64,000 nucleotides of DNA from Sphingomonas_R arantia (GTDB lineage: Bacteria; Pseudomonadota; Alphaproteobacteria; Sphingomonadales; Sphingomonadaceae), in NCBI RefSeq assembly GCF_042682045.1, contig NZ_JBHUGS010000002.1, positions 1 to 64,000 on the forward strand. Direction: 5' to 3'. The notes below the pieces were generated by a model that had not been told where the DNA came from, did no database searches, and saw only the letters and a program-made list of their open reading frames with translations. Positions 9,026 through 17,981 of this stretch are shown one piece after another. The stretch's first letter is position 1. Every line of letters starts with the position of its first letter. A program made the translations under genes and the position numbers.

Positions 9026-9172
9026 GCTGCTTAGCGTCTCTTCGACCGGTCAGTCCTCAACTTTGTAACGGTAGCGAAGCCAGAGGAAAGAGACGGAACG
9101 CGGGCCTTATCGTAGTTTCGCATCAAGACAGAGAACGTCGCGTTCGAAGCGGTCGGCATTCATGCGGTGTGA

Positions 9173-10507
9173 TCATGCAGGCATGTGGGGCGCTTCCCAG
9201 AGCTGATGGCGCAGCCGCAGCAGAGCGTTGCGATCGGCATCGCTGGTCAGCGCGGCTTCCGCCCGCTCAAGTGCGTCGGCGGACGCTGCCTCGCAAGCGG
9301 ACCGCGCGAAAGGTTCAAGCCCAGTGAGCGTGAGCAGGGATTTTTGCAGGCGGATGCCGACTTCGAGCATGCTGGCCCCGTCGCGGGCGATGGGACGGTA
9401 CAAATCTTCGATAAGATCGCGGAAGGCGAGCGGTGGTATCGTGACGCGGGCGGGATTCGCGTTCGTCTCGTCCGGGTGGTGGCGCAAAAGCGCCGCCAGG
9501 ACACGCGTGCCGGCGTCGAGCACGGCAATGGCCGTGCCCGGGTCGTTGACCGCCGGTGACAACGCGCGCGCGGCGATCTCCGCCAGCACAACGAGACCAA
9601 AGCGGGGATCCTGATCAAAAGCGCGATTATCGGCGATGGTGAAGGCATCGGCGATCTTGCGGATCTGGCGATCGTCGGCGTCGCTGGAAAGCCACGCGAT
9701 CGTGCGCGCAGGGTCGATTAGCGCGCCCGGTGACACCGCCACGTTTACGACGGTGCCGATCTCCTCGGCAACCTCGGCCAGATCGCTCAGATCGATGTGC
9801 GTGACCCGGCCGATCGCATCGCACCGAATGGGTCTGGCGTCGGCAGGAAACGTCGTGGTTGAAGCATGGAAGCGAAGCGGGACGGTCAGATCCGCGACCG
9901 CTTTCAGCGCTGCGGTTTCGACGCGGTTGATCGTGTCGGACACCCGACCGAAATTGGCGACATGCTCGATCCATCGCAGCAGAGTGACCACGATGTAAAG
10001 AATGACCAGGATCGTGCCGATGTAGAGGATGACGCGACCGGTTTCGCCGTAGAGATCGGTCGACAGCGCGATGATCCCGACGACGGCGAACAGGAAACTT
10101 CCGAGGAAGGTGGACAGGGCGTTCTGCGCCGTGGTGTCGTCGATCAGCAACTGGACGGCACGCGGGGTGATGCTGCTGGTCGCGCCGGAATAAGCCTGGA
10201 CCATCGCGGTCAGCGAGAAGGTCGTGACCGTCAGCATGCTCGCCGCCAGCACGTTCAAGATGTTGTCGACCGATTTGGCGCCGATCTTGGTCCCGAAATC
10301 ATAGGACAGGACCGGCCCGACAACCGCACCCGCAAGGGCCAGCGACGCCGCGAAGACGCAGAACAGCGCGGCACGGAACCAGACATGACGCGTCAGCAGA
10401 CGCACCGCCCACTGCCACCGCGTCACGCAGCACTCGTCAAATGAACGTCGTCGCTTCGTTGTCGGACCATGATCGTCCCTAGCACCGTTGTCACCGAATG
10501 CGGCCAT
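9173..10507 (-). CDS. DUF2254 predicted membrane protein
   Basis: This 444-residue protein has four N-terminal membrane helices (roughly residues 42-195, including LNVLAASMLTVTTFSLTAMVQAYSG split over two helices), then a soluble domain of about 230 residues. The block around SSITPRAVQLL and the C-terminal ALSPAVNDPGTAIAVLDA stretch are typical of DUF2254. The function of the family is unknown. The ATG at 10507 is used; a GTG at 10426, directly before the first helix, is an alternative. It is divergent from the phospholipase D gene with only 29 bp between starts, suggesting a shared control region. Confidence 0.82.
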   Translation of the reverse strand: MAAFGDNGARDDHGPTTKRRRSFDECCVTRWQWAVRLLTRHVWFRAALFCVFAASLALAGAVVGPVLSYDFGTKIGAKSVDNILNVLAASMLTVTTFSLTAMVQAYSGATSSITPRAVQLLIDDTTAQNALSTFLGSFLFAVVGIIALSTDLYGETGRVILYIGTILVILYIVVTLLRWIEHVANFGRVSDTINRVETAALKAVADLTVPLRFHASTTTFPADARPIRCDAIGRVTHIDLSDLAEVAEEIGTVVNVAVSPGALIDPARTIAWLSSDADDRQIRKIADAFTIADNRAFDQDPRFGLVVLAEIAARALSPAVNDPGTAIAVLDAGTRVLAALLRHHPDETNANPARVTIPPLAFRDLIEDLYRPIARDGASMLEVGIRLQKSLLTLTGLEPFARSACEAASADALERAEAALTSDADRNALLRLRHQLWEAPHMPA

Positions 10508-10536
10508 CGCAATTGGGGTGGGCGACGGAGAACGGC

Positions 10537-12000
10537 ATGCTCGACGAAGGAAAGAATTGCTGGCGGATCGAGGCGGCGGACCGCTTCGCCCTGGTGATCG
10601 ACGCGGAGCGCTATTTCGCGGTCGCGCGTGAGGCGATGATGATGGCGCAGCGGCGGATCATGCTGGTGGGGTGGGACTTCGACGCGCGCATCGTGCTCGA
10701 TCCTGCCGCAACGGACGGTGACGGTCCGGCCAAGGTTGGGCAGTTCTTCCACTGGCTGGTCGAACGCAATCCCGAGCTCGAGATTTTCCTGCTGCGCTGG
10801 GACGTCGGGGCGCTCAAGACGCTGCTGCGCGGGACCACGCTGTTCACCGTCTTCAAGCTGGCGACCCACCCCCGCATCCACGTCAAGCTGGACGCGCATC
10901 ATCCCACCGGGTCCTCGCACCACCAGAAGCTGGTTTCGATCGACGACAGTTTCGCGTTCTGCGGCGGCATCGACATGACCAGTGAGCGCTGGGACACCCG
11001 CCAGCATCGCGACTTCGAACCGGGCAGAACCGACCCGCGCGGGAAGGCTTACAAGCCCTGGCATGACGCGACGACCGCCATATCCGGTCCTGCCGCGAAA
11101 GCTCTTGGAGAGGCGTGCCGGAACCGTTGGGTCAAGGCCGGCGGCACACCGATCGATCCGGTCGATCTGCCCGGCGACTGCTGGCCCGCCAACCTCGATC
11201 CGGTCATGTCCGACGTGCGCGTGGGCATCGCGCGGTCTCAGCCGGTGATGGACGACAAGCAGCCCGTGCGCGAGATCGAGGCGCTGTTCCTCGATCAAAT
11301 CGCTTCGGCCAAACGATATGTCTATTTCGAGACACAGTATTTCGCGTCGCGCCGGGTCGCCGAAGCGATCGCGCGGCGTCTTGCCGAGGAGGATGGGCCC
11401 GAGTTCGTTATCGTGCATCCGCTGACGGCGGAAGGCTGGCTTCAACCGATCGCGATGGATTCTGCGCGGGCGCGGCTCGTCACGGAACTGAAGGCGCGCG
11501 ACCTTCATGATCGTCTGCGCCTGTACCATCCGCAGACTGGCTCGGGCGAGCCGATCTATGTCCATGCCAAGATCACCATCGTCGACGATCGTCAGCTCCG
11601 GGTTGGATCCGCCAATCTGAACAACCGCTCGCTCCGCCTCGATACGGAGTGCGACGTCATTGTCGACGATGCGGAGAACCCGCATCAGAAGCTTCAGGCC
11701 GTCATCCGCAACATTCGGAACGATCTGCTGGCGGAGCATCTTGGCGTCTCGATCGACCGCGTCGCCGAGCTGATCGGGCAGACGGGATCGCTGATCCAGG
11801 CCATCGAGCGGCTGCGCCGCGACGGCCATTCGCTGGTTCCGTACCGGACGCCGGATCTGTCCCAGGTCAAGGCGTGGCTGGCGGACAACGAGATCCTCGA
11901 CCCCGAAGGACCGGACGACATGTTCGAGCCGATCGGCAAACGGAGCCTGCTGGAAGGCCTCGGCAAGCATATCGAGCGGACAGGACGCGACGTCCGTTAG
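10537..12000 (+). CDS. phospholipase D / cardiolipin synthase-like protein
   Basis: The 487-residue protein has two HKD motifs, HQKLVSIDD (His129, Lys131) and HAKITIVDD (His343, Lys345), followed by GSANLNNRS, the classic second half. Each PLD domain gives one half of the active site for transfer of a phosphatidyl group. There is no N-terminal transmembrane pair as in ClsA, so it could be a ClsB/ClsC-type cardiolipin synthase or a phospholipase. The ATG at 10537 has GGAG about 7 nt upstream and is preferred to 10498, which would overlap the divergent DUF2254 gene. Confidence 0.88.
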   Translation: MLDEGKNCWRIEAADRFALVIDAERYFAVAREAMMMAQRRIMLVGWDFDARIVLDPAATDGDGPAKVGQFFHWLVERNPELEIFLLRWDVGALKTLLRGTTLFTVFKLATHPRIHVKLDAHHPTGSSHHQKLVSIDDSFAFCGGIDMTSERWDTRQHRDFEPGRTDPRGKAYKPWHDATTAISGPAAKALGEACRNRWVKAGGTPIDPVDLPGDCWPANLDPVMSDVRVGIARSQPVMDDKQPVREIEALFLDQIASAKRYVYFETQYFASRRVAEAIARRLAEEDGPEFVIVHPLTAEGWLQPIAMDSARARLVTELKARDLHDRLRLYHPQTGSGEPIYVHAKITIVDDRQLRVGSANLNNRSLRLDTECDVIVDDAENPHQKLQAVIRNIRNDLLAEHLGVSIDRVAELIGQTGSLIQAIERLRRDGHSLVPYRTPDLSQVKAWLADNEILDPEGPDDMFEPIGKRSLLEGLGKHIERTGRDVR

Positions 12001-12055
12001 AACTGCCAGACGCGTCCACGATGTGCCGGTATCTGCCGCCAATTTGGGCAGGGGC

Positions 12056-12080
12056 GGAACCGTAGCTTAATTATCGAGTT
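12056..12080 (+). promoter_or_regulatory. candidate EcfG (general stress) promoter
   Basis: GGAAC at 12056-12060 and GTT at 12078-12080 are separated by exactly 17 nt. This matches the known EcfG promoter consensus of alphaproteobacteria (GGAAC, 16-17 nt, then CGTT). It lies 90 bp upstream of the DUF1328 start and on the same strand. Confidence 0.6.
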
Positions 12081-12169
12081 AGTTTGATATCCACATCGGC
12101 AGATCTGAGCGGCGCCACCCCAGTCGCGCGCCCTCTTCATAGATCTATCACATAAATTGGGAGGTTTTT

Positions 12170-12346
12170 TTGTACGGACTTGCTTTCACTCTGGCAATTG
12201 TTGCCCTGATAGCCGCAATTTTGGGTTTCGGCGGCTTGGCTGGATCGCTTGCCAACATCGCCTTGATCATCTTCGTTGTGGCATTGATCGCTACGGTCAT
12301 CTTCTTTGTTTTGGGTTGGAAAGCAGCAAAGAAGATAGTTGGGTAG
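12170..12346 (+). CDS. DUF1328-like small membrane protein (TTG start)
   Basis: This 58-residue protein begins at a TTG with a strong GGGAGG Shine-Dalgarno at 12159-12164. It reads YGLAFTLAIVALIAAILGFG, then GLAGSLANIALIIFVVALI and a basic tail. Two membrane spans joined by a GFGGLAG turn are the signature of the DUF1328 (YtjA-type) family. The function is unknown; such proteins are often stress-induced, which fits the EcfG-like promoter upstream. It is easily missed because it is short and lacks ATG. Confidence 0.75.
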   Translation: MYGLAFTLAIVALIAAILGFGGLAGSLANIALIIFVVALIATVIFFVLGWKAAKKIVG

Positions 12347-12489
12347 TATCGCACCTGACGCAGTCGTTTGATCTTACTCAGTAAGCCATATGAGGCTCGC
12401 TTGATAGATCATCTAAAATGCGAATACGGTTTTTCTAAGCATATCAAGGTCGTCCGGTCCATAAGTTAGATTAGTGGTGGAGATGGAAT

Positions 12490-12777
12490 TTGTATAAGAT
12501 CATAGTCATATCATTGGCGCTCGGCGCGACGGGTCTCGGCGGATGTGCGCGCGAAGCTTCACGGGACGGCCTGCGCGGGGCCGGGTTCGGCGCCGCCGGC
12601 GGTGCTGTGGCGGGAGCCTTGATCCCGGGTCTGGGCGTCGGAGAGGGTGCGGCGATTGGTGCTGCAGGGGGTGCCGCGGTTGGCGTCGCAACGTCCGACG
12701 GCAATCGTCGCTGGCAGCGCGACCGACGCGGTCGGCAATTCTACGTCAACAACCGCGGGCGCCGTATTTACCGTTGA
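12490..12777 (+). CDS. small glycine-zipper lipoprotein (TTG start)
   Basis: This 95-residue protein has a lipoprotein signal (LALGATGLGGC, Cys at residue 19). A strongly glycine/alanine-rich segment follows, with repeated GAAGGA/GxxxG spacing typical of glycine-zipper domains, and then a basic C-terminus rich in arginine. The start is TTG at 12490, since the nearby ATG is out of frame and stops after four codons; GGTGGAG lies just upstream. It probably sits in the outer membrane or periplasm as a small structural or stress lipoprotein. The exact role is unknown. Confidence 0.72.
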   Translation: MYKIIVISLALGATGLGGCAREASRDGLRGAGFGAAGGAVAGALIPGLGVGEGAAIGAAGGAAVGVATSDGNRRWQRDRRGRQFYVNNRGRRIYR

Positions 12778-12894
12778 AGCTGCGTTATCGAGGCCAATGA
12801 TGGTCGATGGCGTCGCAGAGCACAGCCGGTCATTGGCACGCTGATCCTGAACCCCGTCGCTCATCGTGCCTCATATCCGGATAAGGAGAAGTGC

Positions 12895-13863
12895 GTGGGA
12901 ACGATGGTGGACGGCGTCTGGCGATCGGGCAAGCTGACGGACAATGCGGACAGTGGGGCGTTCGCCCGCGCGAATGCGGGATTTCGGGACTGGGTGACCG
13001 CCGACGGTGGCCCGGGGCCGGAGGGGCAGGCGGGACGGCCGGCGGCGACGGGCCGCTATCATCTGTATGTCAGCTACGCCTGCCCATGGGCGCATCGCAC
13101 TTTGGTCGTGCGGACGCTGAAGGGGCTGGAGGACGCGATCGGCGTCTCCGTGGTCGACCCCCTGATGCTGGACGATGGCTGGACGTTTGCGACCGACCAC
13201 GGCGGCAGCGGCGATCCATTACACGACGCCCAATTCCTGTGGCAGCTTTATGCCCGCGCGCGCCCAGGATATAGCGGCAAGGTTACGGTGCCGGTGCTGT
13301 GGGATCGAGAGACGGAGACGATCGTCAGCAACGAGTCCGCCGAGATCATCCGGATGCTGGGCGATGCGTTCGACGCGATCGGCGCAACCAAAGGCGATTT
13401 CTACCCGCCCGAGCAGCGCACCGAGATCGATGCAATCAACGCTGATGTGTATGATCACGTGAACAACGGCGTCTACAAGGCAGGCTTCGCGACGACGCAG
13501 GGGGCCTATGACGATGCGGTCATCCCGCTGTTCGCGACGCTCGATCGGCTCGAGGCGCTGCTGACGGATCGTCAGTGGTTGGTCGGCGACGCGATGACCG
13601 AGGCGGATATTCGGCTGTTTACGACGTTGGTACGGTTCGATCCGGTTTATGTCGGGCATTTCAAATGCAATATCCGGCGGATTGCGGACTATCCGGCACT
13701 CGAACGCTATCTGGAGCGGATGCTGGATATCCCGGCCGTGGCCGCGACGGTGCATCTCGATCACATCAAGACACATTATTATGCCAGCCACCGCGACCTC
13801 AATCCGTCCGGAATAATTCCGGTCGGCCCAGACCTGCCGTGGGCAGGAATGGTTTCCGGATGA
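12895..13863 (+). CDS. glutathionyl-hydroquinone reductase (Xi-class GST)
   Basis: The 322-residue protein has the catalytic motif CPWAH at residues 63-67, the same place as Cys63 of E. coli YqjG. It also has the family features VPVLWDRETETIVSNESAEI and the C-terminal helical domain ending DLNPSGIIPVGP. Xi-class enzymes reduce S-glutathionyl-hydroquinones to hydroquinones with glutathione in the cytoplasm. This can protect against quinones or help degrade chlorinated aromatics, a common trait in sphingomonads. The start is GTG at 12895 with AAGGAG six bases upstream. Confidence 0.9.
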   Translation: MGTMVDGVWRSGKLTDNADSGAFARANAGFRDWVTADGGPGPEGQAGRPAATGRYHLYVSYACPWAHRTLVVRTLKGLEDAIGVSVVDPLMLDDGWTFATDHGGSGDPLHDAQFLWQLYARARPGYSGKVTVPVLWDRETETIVSNESAEIIRMLGDAFDAIGATKGDFYPPEQRTEIDAINADVYDHVNNGVYKAGFATTQGAYDDAVIPLFATLDRLEALLTDRQWLVGDAMTEADIRLFTTLVRFDPVYVGHFKCNIRRIADYPALERYLERMLDIPAVAATVHLDHIKTHYYASHRDLNPSGIIPVGPDLPWAGMVSG

Positions 13864-14008
13864 GCGTTGCGACGGTGACGATCGGGTGTTCCAGCCTGCG
13901 GTAGCGCGCGGAGTCTAACGCCGTCACCATCGCTTCGGTCACCGACGCCAACTCGGCGTCCTCGAGAGCTTGCTTTCCTAAACGGTCGCAGGCGGATCGA
14001 CGGTCGCT

Positions 14009-16225
14009 TCAGGAGGATTGACCGGCGGGCGCCAGCGGCATGCTGCGTCGGCGGAGTCCGGTCGCCAAGGCCAGCGCATTGGCAAGGGCGGCTGCCGCCG
14101 GTCCCTGCGCGCATTCGCCGGTGCCCAGAAACGGCATGCCCGGTCGATCGATCACGTCGACCAAGACAGTTCGCGGCACGTCGGCGAAGCGGAGGATCGG
14201 GTAGGTGCTCCAGTCATAATCGGTGCGGCGGGTGCCGTCATGGCCGGCGGCCTCATAGGCGGTCCAGCTGATGGACTGGAGGATGCCGCCTTCGACCTGG
14301 TTGCGAATCCCGTCGGGATTGACCGCCTCGCCGCTGTCGACCGCGGCGGCGGCACGGTGGACGATCAGCCGGCCCTCGTCAGGGATATGTTCGACATCGA
14401 GCGCGATTGCGCAATAGGCACCCTGGTTCTTGTAGCGCGCGAAACCGAAGCCGCGACCGCGGTTCAGCGTCGGGCGATAGGTGTCCCAGCCGAACAGCGC
14501 CGCTGCCCGCCGGATGACCGCGGCGGCGCGCGGGTCGTCGAGATGCGCCAGCCGGAAGGCGACCGGATCGCGACCGGCGGCGACCGCCAGTTCGTCCATG
14601 AAGCTTTCGAGCGCGAAGATGTTGAGATGTGCGCCTAACCCGCGCAACGCGGAGACGCGCACCGGCATGTGGGGCAGGAAATGGTTCACGACCTGCTGGT
14701 TAGCGAACCGGTAGAGCGGGATTGCGTTGCGATCCCCGCCGCCATTGGGTTGCGGGATCGGCTCGGGCTTGGTCGGCCGGAACGGCGGTACCATCTCCAG
14801 CCCGGCCAGGAGGTCGCCGGCCTCGGTCGGGCGCGTGCTGTGCGTGTTGCTCCACACCTGGTGCCGCCAGTTGACGATGCGGCCCGACGCGTCCAGGCCC
14901 GCGTCGAGCTGGGCCAGCATCATCGGACCGAGCGGTTCCCAGCCATGCTCCTGCTCGCGCGTCCATTGCAGCCGCACCGGCACGCCGGGCATGGCGCGCG
15001 CGACGATCGCCGCGTCGCCGGCGACGTCGTCCGCGCCGTTATGGCCGTAACAGCCGGCGCCCTCGCGGTGGACGCAGCGGATGCGATCCGCCGGCATGCC
15101 AAGCAGTTCGGCAAGCGCCTGGCGGAGCGGTTCGACGCCCTGGCTGTGCGTCCAGACGGTCAGTGCGTCGTCCTGGAACAGCGCCACGGCGCAGGACGGG
15201 CCGATCGCGCCGTGCAGCAGGTACGGCCGGTCGTAGCGCGCCGACATCCGGCGGACGGGCAGGGCACCCGGATCGTCGCGGCGCTCGGACACCACCTGGC
15301 TTTCGCGGCGCATCGCGAGCAGGCCGGCGGGCGTCGCCGGTGGCGGCACGGCATCAGGATCGGGCGTCCAGCCGGCCCGGCCGGTCGCGCGCAGCGCCTG
15401 TTCGAGCGGCCATTCGCGCGGCCCCACGATGGCGGCGAAGCGACCGCGCCGCACGACGCGCATGACGCCCGGCTGGCGCGCGATGGCGGCATCCTCGCCG
15501 GTCGGCCGCGTCCCCGATGCCGGCCCGCGCAGCACGCGGGCGTGCATCATGCCGGGCTGGTGCATGTCCTGGACATAAGCGGCCTGGCCCGACAGCTTTG
15601 CCGGCAGATCGATGCGCGGGACGGGCCGACCGATCAGGCGACGGGCCACGACGCGCTTGCGCGGCACGTTCGCGCGCGCCCGGACCGCCAGCGAGACCGA
15701 CGCGGCGAGATCGGCATAGGCGACGCTGCGTCCCGCGCCGTCGAGCACCGCACCGTTGCGGGTGAACAGGTCGGTCGCCGCGACGCCCCAGCGCTCCGCG
15801 GCGACTTGCGCCAGCAGGAGCCGGACATTGGCGGCCGCGTTGGCGATCGCGGTTCCGCTCTGTTCCAGTGTCTGGCTGCCGGCGGTCACGCCTTCGTTCG
15901 GAGTCAAATGGGTGTCGGCGGTGACCATCACGACGCGGTCCAGCGCGACGTCGATCTCGTCGGCAGCCAGTTGCGCCATCGCGGTCTTCACGCCGGTGCC
16001 GAGCTCCGCCTTGCCCGTGAACACGATGATCCGGCCATCGGGGGCGACCCGGATCCAGGCGTCGAGATCTGGGAACTGCGCCAGCGTGCCGGGCAGGTCG
16101 GGCGCGACGGTGGGTGGTCCGCCGCTCCCCTCGCCCCCGCCGGTCTGCGCGCGCGCCGCAGGGGCCAGCGTGAAGCCGACGAGCAGCCCGCCCAGCACGT
16201 CGCGACGCGTGGCAACGACACTCAT
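14009..16225 (-). CDS. molybdopterin-binding subunit, periplasmic aldehyde/N-heterocycle oxidoreductase
   Basis: The 738-residue large subunit of a xanthine-oxidase-family hydroxylase. It has a twin-arginine signal (Arg7-Arg8, TRRDVLGG) and ends its signal at ARAQ. The substrate and Moco domains show the family blocks (FTGKAELGTGVKTAMAQLAADE; REGAGCYGHNGADD; ALRGLGAHLN). The catalytic glutamate sits in GTGEC near residue 704. It is closest in layout to isoquinoline 1-oxidoreductase beta / membrane aldehyde dehydrogenase types that lack an FAD subunit. Its ATG overlaps the stop of the 2Fe-2S gene (ATGA), so the two are made together. The substrate is not predictable; no XdhC-type Moco inserter lies nearby. 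Confidence 0.88.
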   Translation of the reverse strand: MSVVATRRDVLGGLLVGFTLAPAARAQTGGGEGSGGPPTVAPDLPGTLAQFPDLDAWIRVAPDGRIIVFTGKAELGTGVKTAMAQLAADEIDVALDRVVMVTADTHLTPNEGVTAGSQTLEQSGTAIANAAANVRLLLAQVAAERWGVAATDLFTRNGAVLDGAGRSVAYADLAASVSLAVRARANVPRKRVVARRLIGRPVPRIDLPAKLSGQAAYVQDMHQPGMMHARVLRGPASGTRPTGEDAAIARQPGVMRVVRRGRFAAIVGPREWPLEQALRATGRAGWTPDPDAVPPPATPAGLLAMRRESQVVSERRDDPGALPVRRMSARYDRPYLLHGAIGPSCAVALFQDDALTVWTHSQGVEPLRQALAELLGMPADRIRCVHREGAGCYGHNGADDVAGDAAIVARAMPGVPVRLQWTREQEHGWEPLGPMMLAQLDAGLDASGRIVNWRHQVWSNTHSTRPTEAGDLLAGLEMVPPFRPTKPEPIPQPNGGGDRNAIPLYRFANQQVVNHFLPHMPVRVSALRGLGAHLNIFALESFMDELAVAAGRDPVAFRLAHLDDPRAAAVIRRAAALFGWDTYRPTLNRGRGFGFARYKNQGAYCAIALDVEHIPDEGRLIVHRAAAAVDSGEAVNPDGIRNQVEGGILQSISWTAYEAAGHDGTRRTDYDWSTYPILRFADVPRTVLVDVIDRPGMPFLGTGECAQGPAAAALANALALATGLRRRSMPLAPAGQSS

Positions 16226-16713
16226 GTGACGGGTTCCGCCGGATCGACGACGCCACCGCCGCGCATGACGGCGGCGCGGCGGACCGCGCGCAGGATACGC
16301 ATATGCGTGCCGCACCGGCAGAGCGAGGGCGCCATCGCCACACGCATCGCATCCTCGGTCGGGGCCGGCGTGCGGCGCAGCAGCGCTTCGGCCCGGATCA
16401 TCATGCCCGGGATGCAGTAGCCGCACTGGGCGGCCTGCTCGTGCAGGAATGCCCGCTGCATGATGCCCGGTGCGTCCGCCGACCCGAGCCCCTCCACCGT
16501 GACGATCGCGCGCGTCCCGACCGCGCCGACCGGCAGCAGGCAGGCGAAGACCGGCCGGTCGTCGACCAGCACGGTGCACGCCCCGCACTGGCCCAGCCCG
16601 CATCCGAACTTGGCGGCATGCAGTCCGAGATCGTCGCGCAGGACATAGAGCAGCGGGGTCGCCGGATCGACATCGGCGCGCGCGACCTTGTCGTTGACGT
16701 TCAGTTCGATCAC
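16222..16713 (-). CDS. 2Fe-2S subunit of the molybdenum hydroxylase
   Basis: The 163-residue protein has both iron-sulfur sites of the family. The plant-ferredoxin cluster uses Cys38, Cys43, Cys46 and Cys58; the second uses Cys97, Cys100, Cys132 and Cys134 (CGYC and CRC). It passes electrons from molybdenum to the cytochrome encoded upstream. It has no signal of its own and probably rides out with the Tat-signal large subunit. Its GTG start overlaps the stop of the cytochrome gene (GTGA) and its stop overlaps the next ATG, so the three genes form one coupled operon. Confidence 0.9.
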   Translation of the reverse strand: MIELNVNDKVARADVDPATPLLYVLRDDLGLHAAKFGCGLGQCGACTVLVDDRPVFACLLPVGAVGTRAIVTVEGLGSADAPGIMQRAFLHEQAAQCGYCIPGMMIRAEALLRRTPAPTEDAMRVAMAPSLCRCGTHMRILRAVRRAAVMRGGGVVDPAEPVT

Positions 16714-17981
16714 TGCGCTTCCTTCCGCGCCTTGGCCACTTCCGCTTCCAGATCGGGCCAGGCCGGACCGGTCCCGTGACGGGCCTGGAGATAGGCGACG
16801 ATCTCCGCCACCTGCCGGTCGTCGAGCATGTCGGCATAAGCGGGCATGAACGGTCCACCGGCCGACACGGGCGGGCGCACTCCCTGCAGGATGACCTGGA
16901 TCGTGTCGCGCGGATTGTCCTCGTGCAGCGGGGTGCCGAGCGGCAGGGCAGGGCGGCCCGCCACCATCATCGCCGCACTCGATTCGTGGCAGACCGCGCA
17001 AGCGCCCGTATAGAGCCGCGCGGCCGCGGGATGCCGGCGGGTCGCGAGGGCAATCCGGTCGGGCAGGAGCGGTTCGCGCCGCGCGGCAGGGGCGTCGCGC
17101 ATCCACCAGGCGTAGTAGATCGCCAGCGCCCGGACATCCGCGGGATCGGCGCGGGCCAGATTGTAGGTCACCGGCCCCATCGGCCCGGCGGCGGCGGCAT
17201 GGTGGCGGCTGAGCCCGGTCCGCAGATAGGTGTTCATCCGCTCGACGGTCCATGCGCGGACCGCGGGCGAACGCGCGTTGATCGGGGGCGCATACCAGCC
17301 GCCGGACCAGCCGCCGTCATAGGCCTTCGCGCCGCGCTTCTCCTGCTGAAGCAGGCCGCGCGGACTGTGGCAGGCGGTGCAATGCGCCAGCGTTTCGCCG
17401 ATGTAGCGGCCACGGTTCCACGCCGCCGACTGCGTCGCGTCCGGCTGCACCGGACGTGGCCGGTGGAACAGGAGTTTCCAGCCGGCCAGCAGCGGGCGGA
17501 AGCCGAGCGGCGGGATCATCTCGTTCGCCGGCGGCGTGGCGCGCACGGCGGGCCGGGTCATTAGAAAAGCATAGAGCGCATCGATGTCCGCGTCGGTGAC
17601 GGCGGCATAATGGGTGTAGGGGAAGGCGGGGTAGAGGTGGCTGCCGTCGCGGCCGACGCCGTCCCGCATCGCACGACGGAATGCCGCGGGCGACCAGCGG
17701 CCGATCCCGGTGTCCGCATCCGGCGTGATGTTGCTGCCGTAGATCGTGCCGAACGCGGTCTTGATCGGATATCCGCCCGCATAGGGTTTTCCAGCTGCGG
17801 CCTGGTGACAGCTGACGCAATTGCCGAGCCGGGCGAGGTTCGCGCCGCGCGCCACGACAGCGGGGGCGAATGCGCGGGGATCGGGCCGCGGCGTCTCCGC
17901 GATGGCCGGGCGGTAGGCCATCGCGATCGCCAGCGCGACGGCGATCAGCACGATGAGGCCGATCCAGCGCAGGCGCGTCAT
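16710..17981 (-). CDS. tri-heme cytochrome c, electron acceptor of the molybdenum hydroxylase
   Basis: This 423-residue protein has an N-terminal signal/anchor (residues 5-24) and three CXXCH heme sites: CVSCH 55-59, CTACH 201-205 and CAVCH 328-332. It matches the three-domain cytochrome subunits of alcohol, aldehyde and nicotinate-type dehydrogenases, which hand electrons to ubiquinone or the respiratory chain at the outer face of the inner membrane. It is first in the operon, so the cluster reads cytochrome, 2Fe-2S, molybdopterin. The start is ATG at 17981. Confidence 0.9.
   Translation of the reverse strand: MTRLRWIGLIVLIAVALAIAMAYRPAIAETPRPDPRAFAPAVVARGANLARLGNCVSCHQAAAGKPYAGGYPIKTAFGTIYGSNITPDADTGIGRWSPAAFRRAMRDGVGRDGSHLYPAFPYTHYAAVTDADIDALYAFLMTRPAVRATPPANEMIPPLGFRPLLAGWKLLFHRPRPVQPDATQSAAWNRGRYIGETLAHCTACHSPRGLLQQEKRGAKAYDGGWSGGWYAPPINARSPAVRAWTVERMNTYLRTGLSRHHAAAAGPMGPVTYNLARADPADVRALAIYYAWWMRDAPAARREPLLPDRIALATRRHPAAARLYTGACAVCHESSAAMMVAGRPALPLGTPLHEDNPRDTIQVILQGVRPPVSAGGPFMPAYADMLDDRQVAEIVAYLQARHGTGPAWPDLEAEVAKARKEAQ

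Noticed and set aside
16226..16858. N-terminal extension of the molybdopterin subunit to 16858
   Set aside because: The extra residues overlap the 2Fe-2S gene in another frame and are of shadow composition; the internal ATG at 16225 starts a proper Tat signal and overlaps the preceding stop by 4 nt.
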